From IMG/VR virus record IMGVR_UViG_3300018080_000675, positions 1-20,792 of that record: a stretch of 20,792 nucleotides of DNA; one strand, 5' to 3'. Positions 13,810 through 20,792 of the stretch are shown in pieces. How positions within the stretch are numbered: the stretch's first letter is position 1; each line of letters begins with the position of its first letter. The translations under genes were made by a program, and so were the position numbers. Source of the stretch: a virus. Below the pieces are notes generated by a model. It saw only the letters and a program-made list of their open reading frames with translations, did not search any database and was not told the origin of the DNA.

Positions 13810-14400
13810 ATGGCCACCTTTCCCGAAGACCCAAAACCCATTTATCCGCTGATCGTAACGCCCAAATGGCGCACACTGATTTCCACGGCGGGTACGGGCA
13901 AGGAACAGCGCCGGGGAAAAGCCCTTTTTGCCGTTTATGACGTGACGGTCCAATACAAGGCCCTGTCCGCGACCGGCTGTAAAACCCTCTGGGAATTTTA
14001 CATGGCCCGAAAAGGGGCATATGAGGCGTTTTACATTTACGACCTGGCCCTGCTGGCGGAGGTGGCCTTCAATCACGATACGCTCTATTGCGGTACCGGC
14101 GACGGCACAACGGATATTTTCGATATCCCGGGTCGCAGCACGTCCAGTCAAACCATTTACGTGGATGGTGTGGAGCAGTCCACACCGGCGGATTACAGTA
14201 TTTTGACCGGCGGCGGGGAAAGCAACAGTGACCGCGTGGATTTTGTTAGCGCCCCGGCCTCCGGTTCTATCATCACCTGTGATTTTACCGGCTATCTTCG
14301 GATACGGGCCCGGTTTCTGTATGACGAACTTTCCCGGGAGTTGTTTCTAAGAAACCTGTTTCAATACGGCATCGAGCTGAAAGGACTCAAACCCGCATGA
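13810..14400 (+). CDS. Distal tail protein (DUF2460-like)
   Basis: This 196-residue protein begins right after the tape measure stop and overlaps the hub gene by ATGA. The N-terminal part (KWRTLISTAGTGKEQRRG, YDVTVQYKALS) and the C-terminal beta strand region (ending YLRIRARFLYDELSREL) resemble DUF2460 proteins, which sit at the tail end under the tape measure (the gene transfer agent gp12/lambda gpM position). Between them (about 95-165) a module with GTGDGTTDIFDIP, YVDGVEQ and DFTG matches the small beta-hairpin inserts common in these proteins. It links the tube to the hub. Confidence 0.82.
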   Translation: MATFPEDPKPIYPLIVTPKWRTLISTAGTGKEQRRGKALFAVYDVTVQYKALSATGCKTLWEFYMARKGAYEAFYIYDLALLAEVAFNHDTLYCGTGDGTTDIFDIPGRSTSSQTIYVDGVEQSTPADYSILTGGGESNSDRVDFVSAPASGSIITCDFTGYLRIRARFLYDELSRELFLRNLFQYGIELKGLKPA

Positions 14401-15116
14401 AGTCTTTTGATCCCGGCATTGTGATCGAACTGGCCAAGGAAGGATTCCGGTTTTTCCTTCTTACGGAAATGGAGCTGGCGTCCGGTACCTACCGTCAGAC
14501 CGATGCGGATGTGGACCTGTGGTGCGAAGGTGATAAATACGATTCGCGGGATTTTACATTCGGTGAAGTTGAAACTTCCGGCACCATGGGCGTGGACAGC
14601 ATGTCTGCAACATTCAACAACGCGGATCTGGCCATGAGTGCCATGGTCCTGTCCGAGGACATCATGGGCCGGCCCTTTACCCTATCGTTTATCTGCGTGG
14701 CCGAAGGGGAGTTTGTATTATCCGAAACCGCCCAGGGCATATTGCTGGAAGGCGGTTTGCTGGACGGTCAAAAACTGCTCAAGGAAACCGAACAAACCTA
14801 TGGCCCCTATTCCATTATTGCCAAACAAAGCCTGTTTTATGGCCTGATTTCGGACTGGGAAATCAGAGAGGATGCGGTATGGATGGAATTTACCAATGAG
14901 CTGGCATTTTGGTCCAAAAAAACACTGAGAAAAGCGGACAGCTCCTGTCCCTGGGAGTTTGGGGCTACGGAATGCGGATATTCCGGTGACCAGGATTGGT
15001 GTGATCAGAGTTATGAGCGATGCAAGGAATTGGGCAATACCGATAATTTTGGCGGATTCCGGTTTTTACCGGCCATCGCCGAAAAAGACATCTGGTGGGG
15101 AAGGAGCCCCAAATAA
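14397..15116 (+). CDS. Tail hub protein, DUF2163/gpL-like with four-Cys motif
   Basis: This 239-residue protein has an N-terminal beta domain (LWCEGDKYDSRDFTFGEVET) and a C-terminal motif that is very characteristic. Cys184, Cys193, Cys202 and Cys209 lie in SSCPWEFGATECGYSG, WCDQSYERC, then LGNTDNFGGFRFLPAI. Lambda gpL carries the same four cysteines and binds an iron-sulfur cluster, and all four are conserved here, so cluster binding is likely. It overlaps the previous gene by ATGA and the next start by TAATG, so the tip genes are translationally coupled. Confidence 0.9.
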   Translation: MKSFDPGIVIELAKEGFRFFLLTEMELASGTYRQTDADVDLWCEGDKYDSRDFTFGEVETSGTMGVDSMSATFNNADLAMSAMVLSEDIMGRPFTLSFICVAEGEFVLSETAQGILLEGGLLDGQKLLKETEQTYGPYSIIAKQSLFYGLISDWEIREDAVWMEFTNELAFWSKKTLRKADSSCPWEFGATECGYSGDQDWCDQSYERCKELGNTDNFGGFRFLPAIAEKDIWWGRSPK

Positions 15117-17800
15117 TGGCATTTTTTTCTTTTTCAGCGGCGTTTGTGGTGGCCCTTTTGGTGGCGGCCACTACCACTATTGCGTCTGCCGAGCAAGAAC
15201 TTGAATCGGAAAAAAGCGAGTCTTCGAGCATCCTGGCCAATGTCAAAACCACGGAATGGTACCTGCCCCTTATATACGGCAAATGTCGCGTGGGCATAAA
15301 TGTTGTTTATGCGGGCACATCCGGAGCGGATAATAAATATCTCCATTATGTGGGTATAATTGGCGAAGGCCCTATAAACGGAATCGCCCAGGAAGACGGG
15401 GTGGATCAGCTGTTTTTGGATGGGAAATTATGGACTGAGTGGGGTTCGGATTATGTTTATTATGAAATTTTTACCGGATCTTCAACACAAAACGTATGTT
15501 CAACCCTGCATTCGGCTATTCCAGAATGGGACGATCCCTTGCGCTATACGGCTTATATTTATGTGCGGCTTAAATATGATCAAGACAAATGGATTAAAAA
15601 GCCGGACATTACATTGACCGTGGAAGGGCTCAAATTGTACGACCCCACTGACGAAATTACGGCCTATTCCAATAATCCGGCACTTGCCACGTATGACAAA
15701 ATAACCAGATCCAGCAAACGCGGGGGCATTGGCATTGCTTCATCCCGCATGGATGCGCCTTCATTCGATACGTCAAAAGACTATTGTACATCCAAGGGCT
15801 GGACCGCCAACATGGTTATTAAAGAATATCAGGCCGTATCCGACAACGTCCAGCTTATTCTCAATTGTTATCGGGCCGGGATTATTTATTCGGAGAATCT
15901 GTTTAAATGTCGTTTTCGAGACTTGAACGAGGAGGGCGGACCGGTGATGAGCTTTACCGAAGACGACATTCTGGATTCGGGAGACATCAGCTCTTTAAAG
16001 ATTCGGCCCAATTCGGATTTATTCAGTCGACCAAATTGTGTAAACGCCATCTTTTATAATGCGGCAAAAAAATACATAGAAGACAGCCTTCCATTTCCGG
16101 ACTCAACGGCCATCGATGCGGATGGCGATTACAGGGAGCGCGAGATAAAACTCCTGGGCCTGTCATCTCTGGAGACGGTGCAGGCCATGGCCTATTACTA
16201 CCTGGAGCGATGGCGATGGGGAAATGTTGCGGAATTTTCAGCCATGAGCAAGGCCATGTCTCTGGAGCCGTATGACCTGATCGACGTTAGCCACGACCTG
16301 GCAGGGTGGGACGAGCATTTATTGCGGGTCCTGGCGCCGTCCATCAACGCGGCCGCCGAGGTTCAGCTTTCCTGCATCGAGGAAAAGGAAGAACTTTACG
16401 ACGACACATACAACCCGGCGCCGTCCAGTGAATGGCACGACACCACGCTTCCCGATCCCCTGGGCACGGTGTATCCGGTAATCAATGTGTCCCATGCCGA
16501 GGAAGTCTATTACTACCGCAACCGGTCTTTTACCCGCTGGAAAATCGACTTTGATCCGCCCGCGGCCGAGGATTATCCGTTCTGGGATTATGCGGAAATC
16601 TGGGTCAAGATCGGATCCGGAGACTATCGCTACATGACCAAGTCCACCAGCGATTATGCGCTGGATCCCGTGGAAGAAGGGGAAACCTATTACGTGAAAC
16701 TGCGGTCCGTGTCCATCCACGGGGTCAAGGAAGATTTTGACACGGCCTATGTGGTGTCCAAAACCATCGTGGGAAAAACCACGCTTCCAACGGATCTAAC
16801 GGCCATGACCGCCGTGGCCAACGGCGATACCGTGTCCATTTTCGCGGATCCCATCGACGACCCGGACATCCAGGGATATGAAGTGCGCCTGGGGGATGCC
16901 TGGGATGGGGCGGTATTCGTATCCTTTAATATGAATTGCAGCCTCCGCCTGGTGGGCGTGCGGCCGGGTACCCATAAATTCTGGATGAGCCCCAAGGACA
17001 ATGCCGGCAACTATTCGGACAACCCCGTGTATGCGTCCGTGGAAGTGTTTATCCCGCCCGGATTCACACAGCTTCCCACATACGGATCCTGGGCATGGGA
17101 TTTCACCACGGGAACCTTTGACAACGCTGAACACACTACGCATAACACACAGGACGCCCTAAAATGCAGCCACACGGACGAGGAATTGACTGGCATCTGG
17201 GAAAGTCCCACCTATGACCTGGGAGCCGTTGAAAAGGTACGGATCTTTGGAGACTTTTTGCATGACTTTTCTTCCACGGACACCACCTGGGATGGTGTGG
17301 CGCCCCTGGACGTGGAGGAAACCATCGACAATGCGGCGGCCGTGGACAAAGGCGGCGGCCAGGTGGGAATCCCCATTACCGGCCACGGTTTTTCCGCCGA
17401 CGATGTGATCGGGATTTCCGGGAGCAAAAATTATAACGGCGGATATACCATCATTTCGGAAACCACTGACGAGATCGTGATAACGGCCACCTATGTGGCG
17501 GAAACCTTTGCCGGCACCGAAAAGGTGGCATCCGGTACGACCTGGAACGGTCTGGGGGCGTCCGGAACCTGGGACGAAATCTTCGACCCAACGGCCGCCG
17601 GCGTTATCCGGGCAAAGCTCAAATATTCGGACAGCGATTCCGGGTGGGACACCGCCGATTATTTTGATTTCTTCGAGATCCTTTGCGCGGAAGTGGAATG
17701 CCGATATGTGCGCGTGGAAGTTGAAATTACCGATCCCACGCTGGACGCGAACCTGTATTTATACGAACTCAATATGAAAGCATACGAAGGGCCTCAATAA
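15116..17800 (+). CDS. Tail tip/central fibre protein with fibronectin-like domains
   Basis: The start at ATG 15116 has AAGGAG at 15101-15106; a GTG at 15095 lies inside the hub gene. The 894-residue protein begins with a hydrophobic stretch (about 7-25, AAFVVALLVAATTTIASA), which tip proteins often have in some form. The central part (about 45-430) is the hub-like body. Two fibronectin type III-like domains follow, about 451-555 (GETYYVKLRSVS) and 555-645 (DIQGYEVRLGDAWDG, then GTHKFWMSPKDNAGNYS). The C-terminal beta-sandwich (about 650-894) is split by an inserted module, GHGFSADDVIGISGSKNYNG, seen in other phage tail proteins. This is the likely lambda J-position receptor-binding protein. 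Confidence 0.85.
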   Translation: MAFFSFSAAFVVALLVAATTTIASAEQELESEKSESSSILANVKTTEWYLPLIYGKCRVGINVVYAGTSGADNKYLHYVGIIGEGPINGIAQEDGVDQLFLDGKLWTEWGSDYVYYEIFTGSSTQNVCSTLHSAIPEWDDPLRYTAYIYVRLKYDQDKWIKKPDITLTVEGLKLYDPTDEITAYSNNPALATYDKITRSSKRGGIGIASSRMDAPSFDTSKDYCTSKGWTANMVIKEYQAVSDNVQLILNCYRAGIIYSENLFKCRFRDLNEEGGPVMSFTEDDILDSGDISSLKIRPNSDLFSRPNCVNAIFYNAAKKYIEDSLPFPDSTAIDADGDYREREIKLLGLSSLETVQAMAYYYLERWRWGNVAEFSAMSKAMSLEPYDLIDVSHDLAGWDEHLLRVLAPSINAAAEVQLSCIEEKEELYDDTYNPAPSSEWHDTTLPDPLGTVYPVINVSHAEEVYYYRNRSFTRWKIDFDPPAAEDYPFWDYAEIWVKIGSGDYRYMTKSTSDYALDPVEEGETYYVKLRSVSIHGVKEDFDTAYVVSKTIVGKTTLPTDLTAMTAVANGDTVSIFADPIDDPDIQGYEVRLGDAWDGAVFVSFNMNCSLRLVGVRPGTHKFWMSPKDNAGNYSDNPVYASVEVFIPPGFTQLPTYGSWAWDFTTGTFDNAEHTTHNTQDALKCSHTDEELTGIWESPTYDLGAVEKVRIFGDFLHDFSSTDTTWDGVAPLDVEETIDNAAAVDKGGGQVGIPITGHGFSADDVIGISGSKNYNGGYTIISETTDEIVITATYVAETFAGTEKVASGTTWNGLGASGTWDEIFDPTAAGVIRAKLKYSDSDSGWDTADYFDFFEILCAEVECRYVRVEVEITDPTLDANLYLYELNMKAYEGPQ

Positions 17801-18055
17801 ATGAGCGTTGAAATGCAATTGCAGCAGGTGGTCAAGGATGAAAGCGGGATGATTACCATGTACGTGAATTTTGTTGATTCAGTTACCGGCAAACGGCTCA
17901 AACAAAAATGCGTCCAGGGCCGGGACAAGGACGAGATCAAGGCCGCGATTGCGCCGGTATTTGAAAAAATCAAAAAACAAAACGAACAGGACCAGGCCCT
18001 TAAAGATATGGCAACGGCCGCCTTGTCCGAGTTGGCGGCGGAGGTAGAAAAATGA
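17801..18055 (+). CDS. Small conserved-type tail-module protein, function unknown
   Basis: This 84-residue acidic and basic mixed protein starts directly after the tip stop and overlaps the fibre gene by ATGA. It has an N-terminal beta strand part (GMITMYVNFVDSVTGKRL) followed by a long helix (KIKKQNEQDQALKDMATAALSELAAEVEK). I recognise no family. Small proteins in this position often assist fibre assembly or attachment, but that is inference from context. Confidence 0.65.
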   Translation: MSVEMQLQQVVKDESGMITMYVNFVDSVTGKRLKQKCVQGRDKDEIKAAIAPVFEKIKKQNEQDQALKDMATAALSELAAEVEK

Positions 18056-19122
18056 GTCAAACCTGGACAGACGATTGTTTTTCCGGCGGGCATGTGGCCC
18101 AGACCGACATGCAGAACGTGGAGAATAATTTCGCCGCTTTAAAATCCTGCTTTTCCGGGCCCACGGCACCGCCAAATCCCGCTGGCAATATGTGGTGGGC
18201 TGATACTACGAACAACATATTAAAATTGCGGAATGAAGCAAACACGGCCTGGCTCAACGTTTACGATTTTGCGAACCAGCTATCATATGGCGCCAAGGGC
18301 GTAAGCATTATCGCGGGCACTGGTTTATCCGGCGGCGGCGAGCTGACCACGGACCGCACCCTGTCCCACGGATCCCACAGCGGGGACGTGACCGGCACCG
18401 AATCATTGATCCTGCAGGACTCAAAAGTAACCCAGGCCAAACTCAAAACATCTTATCAATCGCAGAGTTATGACATTCCGGCCGGAACTATCCATAAATT
18501 TTCATTAACTGGCGGGCAGTACTGCTTTAGGCCAACCATGAAGGGCGAAACTGTTACTGTAAGTTTATATGATAATGTTGGGCTTACCACTTCTTATGCC
18601 ACCATCGTGTGTTTGAAAAACACAGAAGATCCTTTTGGCTCCGGTATGCCGCGATACGGATATGTGAAGCACCGTTATATCACATCCTCCGGAGAGGTTT
18701 ATTGGATTTTTATCCTGAGAGACAAGATCACTAAAAAAACCGTGGCCACCAGTTGCGCCCCGGATCATCCCTGCTTTTCCAACGAGCATGTGGGGAATCC
18801 GGAACTGATCCAGCATCCTTTTGGCGAGGGATACGATCCAAACCTTCACGAAATTCTGGTGGTCAATCCTTCGGAAAAACAGGTCCGGGAAATCAAGGAG
18901 CGGGCATTTTTAACGCCGAATCGTTGTATGACACAGGTGATCGGCGAAGAATATAAGATTAACGAGGTCATTTTCTACCCGGCATGGACAAACAAGGAAG
19001 TCACCGTGGGACTGCCGCCCAGGTGGAAAAAAATGCGCATGGGCGATCTCATCGATCCCATACGGCGAAGCATCCCGAAACCCGAATGGGCCAAGGTGGC
19101 TACACTCAAAAGGAAAAAATGA
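18052..19122 (+). CDS. Tail fibre-like protein
   Basis: This 356-residue protein has several fibre signatures. The N-terminal attachment-type region (HVAQTDMQNVENNFAALKSC, then NPAGNMWWADTTNNILKLRN) is common in phage tail proteins. Next comes GTGLSGGGELTTDRTLSHGS (about 88-107), a typical fibre shaft phrase. A C-terminal globular part follows that is rich in Cys, Tyr and Pro (TSCAPDHPCFSNEHVG). Residues near HEILVVNPSEKQVREIKERA form a helical segment. AT-rich patches in the middle fit receptor-binding mosaicism. It probably contacts the host surface. Confidence 0.72.
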   Translation: MSQTWTDDCFSGGHVAQTDMQNVENNFAALKSCFSGPTAPPNPAGNMWWADTTNNILKLRNEANTAWLNVYDFANQLSYGAKGVSIIAGTGLSGGGELTTDRTLSHGSHSGDVTGTESLILQDSKVTQAKLKTSYQSQSYDIPAGTIHKFSLTGGQYCFRPTMKGETVTVSLYDNVGLTTSYATIVCLKNTEDPFGSGMPRYGYVKHRYITSSGEVYWIFILRDKITKKTVATSCAPDHPCFSNEHVGNPELIQHPFGEGYDPNLHEILVVNPSEKQVREIKERAFLTPNRCMTQVIGEEYKINEVIFYPAWTNKEVTVGLPPRWKKMRMGDLIDPIRRSIPKPEWAKVATLKRKK

Positions 19123-19123
19123 A

Positions 19124-19552
19124 ATGATACTTTCCAGCGATCAAATACTAAAAGAGCTTCAGGACATCTGGCCGGACTTTAAATGGGAATTTCCAAAGAA
19201 CCCGTTTTTTACCGCCATGCCCGATCATATGCTTTCGGATGTGATAAAAAATTGCAGCATAAAACACATGCACATTATTCCGCATATCTGGGAGTGTGAA
19301 AACTATTCCGGAAAATGGCAATCCAACGTGGAAACCTATCTCTATGAATTGTGGGAGTCCGGCAAATACAGACCGAAATGGCGCTGGTACATCCAAGACG
19401 CCGTGGGCTTTAAAAAGGATTTTCTCGGGAATTTGATTGAGCACAGTCAAAATATAATTCGTCTTGAGTCCGGATGGGTTCTTTTTGAGCCCCAAACCGA
19501 TGCCATATCCAAAGATTTTAAATCTTTTACTCCATTTTTGGGAGAGGCATAA
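19124..19552 (+). CDS. Possible papain-like Cys/His protein (lectin-MOA-related type)
   Basis: This 142-residue protein has no signal peptide. It shows Cys58 in HIWECENYSGKW, His107 in LIEHSQN and the phrase SGWVLFEPQTDAI (117-128). The order Cys (with an acidic residue), then His-x-x-N, then (I/F)EPQT is the layout of the MOA/agglutinin C-terminal type of papain-fold proteins found in many phages. Only these few residues match, so a catalytic role is a hypothesis. It follows a ribosome binding site within AAAAGGAAAAAATG and overlaps the next start (TAATG). A further Cys44 and several Trp residues suggest a folded domain. Confidence 0.6.
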   Translation: MILSSDQILKELQDIWPDFKWEFPKNPFFTAMPDHMLSDVIKNCSIKHMHIIPHIWECENYSGKWQSNVETYLYELWESGKYRPKWRWYIQDAVGFKKDFLGNLIEHSQNIIRLESGWVLFEPQTDAISKDFKSFTPFLGEA

Positions 19553-20792
19553 TGAAAAAATATCTAAGCATTTTGTTTGTTTTACTGCTGGCAGGTTGCG
19601 GCACCTTGCAAAAGAAAAAAGGCATGTCTTTGGAGGAGGTAAGAAGGCATTCCCGGGAGAGCCTCGATGCTGCGGTTTCGGCCATGGACGCCAACACGGA
19701 CCCACAGCTCACGGATGGTTTTTATTGGGTCGACGATATCGACGGCACGCCATTGTCGAATAAAATCCTGTGGGGCACCTTGCTTAACGATACCAAGGGG
19801 AATGGCGACATAGCCCACGTGTGGAGCGCGGATAAGATTTATGACGAGCTGGCCGGAAAACAGGACTACCACCTGAACCACGACTATTTCGCCGCCCTCA
19901 CGCCGGCAGAAAACAAGCTGCCCTATTTCGATTCGGGCAGCTCAATGGCCCTGGCCGATCTGACGCCTTTTGCCCGGTCCATTCTGGACGATTCGGACGA
20001 AGCCACATTCAAGGCCACTGTTAACCTTGAAATCGGAACGGATGTTTTAGCTCCTGACGGTGATGGGGCAAGTCTGACTAACGTCCTTCATAATTTATCG
20101 GAGGATTTAACGCCCCAGCTTGGCGGTGATCTCAACCTTGCTACTCACGGCATTGATTTTCCAACAACTCCAAACATTACCGATGTGCTTGATGAAGATA
20201 CTATGGCCTCAAACAGCGCAACGAAGCTGGCCACTCAGCAAAGCATCAAAGCATATGCCGACACCAAAGAAAATGACACACATGCCTCCGAACATGCCCC
20301 GAATGGCGCTGATCCTGTAAGTACATGGTATTGGGGTGGCGCTTTGACTGTCGGTGACGCTACTCCCCCTGTGACAGCCGGTTATCTTTATGATTGTACC
20401 GGAGGAACAACGATAACAATCACCGACTTTTACGACTCCGGAGACGATGATGATGGAGATTTCACCGATGGGGATCGCTTCGGTGTGCTCATGAACGATC
20501 CGGATGTTGAAATTGACTTTTCAGAGAACGCCAATATCGAAGGCAACGCTGATGTCGATTTCGCCGGAAATGCGAGCCAGGTTATATTGATAGTATTTCA
20601 GACAAGAAACGGGGTTTGGTATGCAAACTTAACGACAGGTTTTTCTGATGCGCTCACATATAACAGGGGCGCTTTACAACTTCCTTATTCAACATCGGGC
20701 GATGCGACATTAACCGAGGCTTATGTTCAGCAAAAATCGGATGAGGATGGAGTTGCTTATCATGGAGGATCGACCGGAAAGGTTCAAGGTGA
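19552..20792 (+). CDS. Fibre-like protein with N-terminal lipoprotein signal (3' end outside window)
   Basis: The frame from ATG 19552 stays open to the window end (413 codons). It begins MKKYLSILFVLLLAGCGTL: basic n-region, hydrophobic core and lipobox L-A-G-C with Cys16, a convincing type II signal peptide followed by KKK. The rest is phage-fibre-like: TPAENKLPYFDSGSSMALADLTPFARSILDD (about 123-153), MASNSATKLATQQSIKAYAD, and HASEHAPNGADPV, all phrases recurrent in tail fibre proteins, then Thr/Asp-rich beta segments (DSGDDDDGDFTDGDRFG). A tail fibre with a bacterial lipoprotein signal is unusual. An in-frame ATG at 19624, six codons past the KKK region, might be an alternative start without it, but no strong ribosome binding site precedes it. 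Confidence 0.78.
   Translation, partial: MKKYLSILFVLLLAGCGTLQKKKGMSLEEVRRHSRESLDAAVSAMDANTDPQLTDGFYWVDDIDGTPLSNKILWGTLLNDTKGNGDIAHVWSADKIYDELAGKQDYHLNHDYFAALTPAENKLPYFDSGSSMALADLTPFARSILDDSDEATFKATVNLEIGTDVLAPDGDGASLTNVLHNLSEDLTPQLGGDLNLATHGIDFPTTPNITDVLDEDTMASNSATKLATQQSIKAYADTKENDTHASEHAPNGADPVSTWYWGGALTVGDATPPVTAGYLYDCTGGTTITITDFYDSGDDDDGDFTDGDRFGVLMNDPDVEIDFSENANIEGNADVDFAGNASQVILIVFQTRNGVWYANLTTGFSDALTYNRGALQLPYSTSGDATLTEAYVQQKSDEDGVAYHGGSTGKVQG

Noticed and set aside
20120-20320. A 66-residue plus-strand frame near the end
   Set aside because: It lies in another frame of the fibre-like lipoprotein gene, which is open across the whole stretch.
1-20792. tRNA genes, attachment sites, insertion sequences, integrase or lysis genes
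   Set aside because: No cloverleaf, transposase, integrase, holin or endolysin pattern was seen on either strand in this window.

Overview
This window is one uninterrupted, single-strand (+) block of tailed-phage morphogenesis genes. It opens inside a GpA-type large terminase gene and ends inside a fibre-like gene. The gene order follows lambda: terminase, gpW-like, lambda-type portal, S49 protease, scaffold, decoration protein, major capsid, FI/FII-like connectors, tail terminator, tail tube, G/GT chaperone, tape measure, distal tail and hub, tip and fibres. The long tape measure plus the G/GT pair indicate a siphovirus, either a prophage or a phage genome. Integrase, repressor, replication and lysis genes are not in view. 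The host is not proven. The codon and base composition, plus degenerate heptamer arrays and a CACAAAG-type inverted repeat of the kind scattered through Desulfobacterota chromosomes, make a sulfate-reducer-like deltaproteobacterial host my best guess, at low to moderate confidence.

Region 1 (1-1188) is the C-terminal part of the terminase. A 7-bp-period repeat array lies in frame between its Cys motif and its nuclease domain. Region 2 (1189-2970) is a strikingly AT-rich island that interrupts the usual terminase-gpW junction. It holds three tightly packed small genes: a charged protein with a GGKREGAGRPP motif, a ParB/sulfiredoxin-fold-like protein, and a small helix-turn-helix (HTH) protein. 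They are followed by a 21-bp-spaced direct repeat and a long hairpin that swallows the gpW ribosome binding site. A perfect palindrome sits inside the first of the three genes. This looks like a DNA-binding and regulatory cassette acquired by the phage, and it is the part least explained by known phage biology.

Region 3 (2971-9594) is the head module, tightly coupled by TAATG and near-overlapping junctions. Region 4 (9635-13809) is the tail tube, the G/GT chaperones with a textbook -1 frameshift site (A AAA AAC plus a 9-bp hairpin), a gpZ-like protein and a 661-residue tape measure. Region 5 (13810-20792) is the tail tip. It holds a DUF2460-like distal tail protein, a DUF2163/gpL-like hub with a four-Cys motif, a large tip protein with fibronectin-like domains, and a fibre. 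These are followed by a possible papain-like Cys/His protein and a fibre-like protein that unexpectedly begins with a lipoprotein signal peptide and runs off the window. No NlpC/P60 (gpK-like) peptidase or gpI gene lies between hub and tip.
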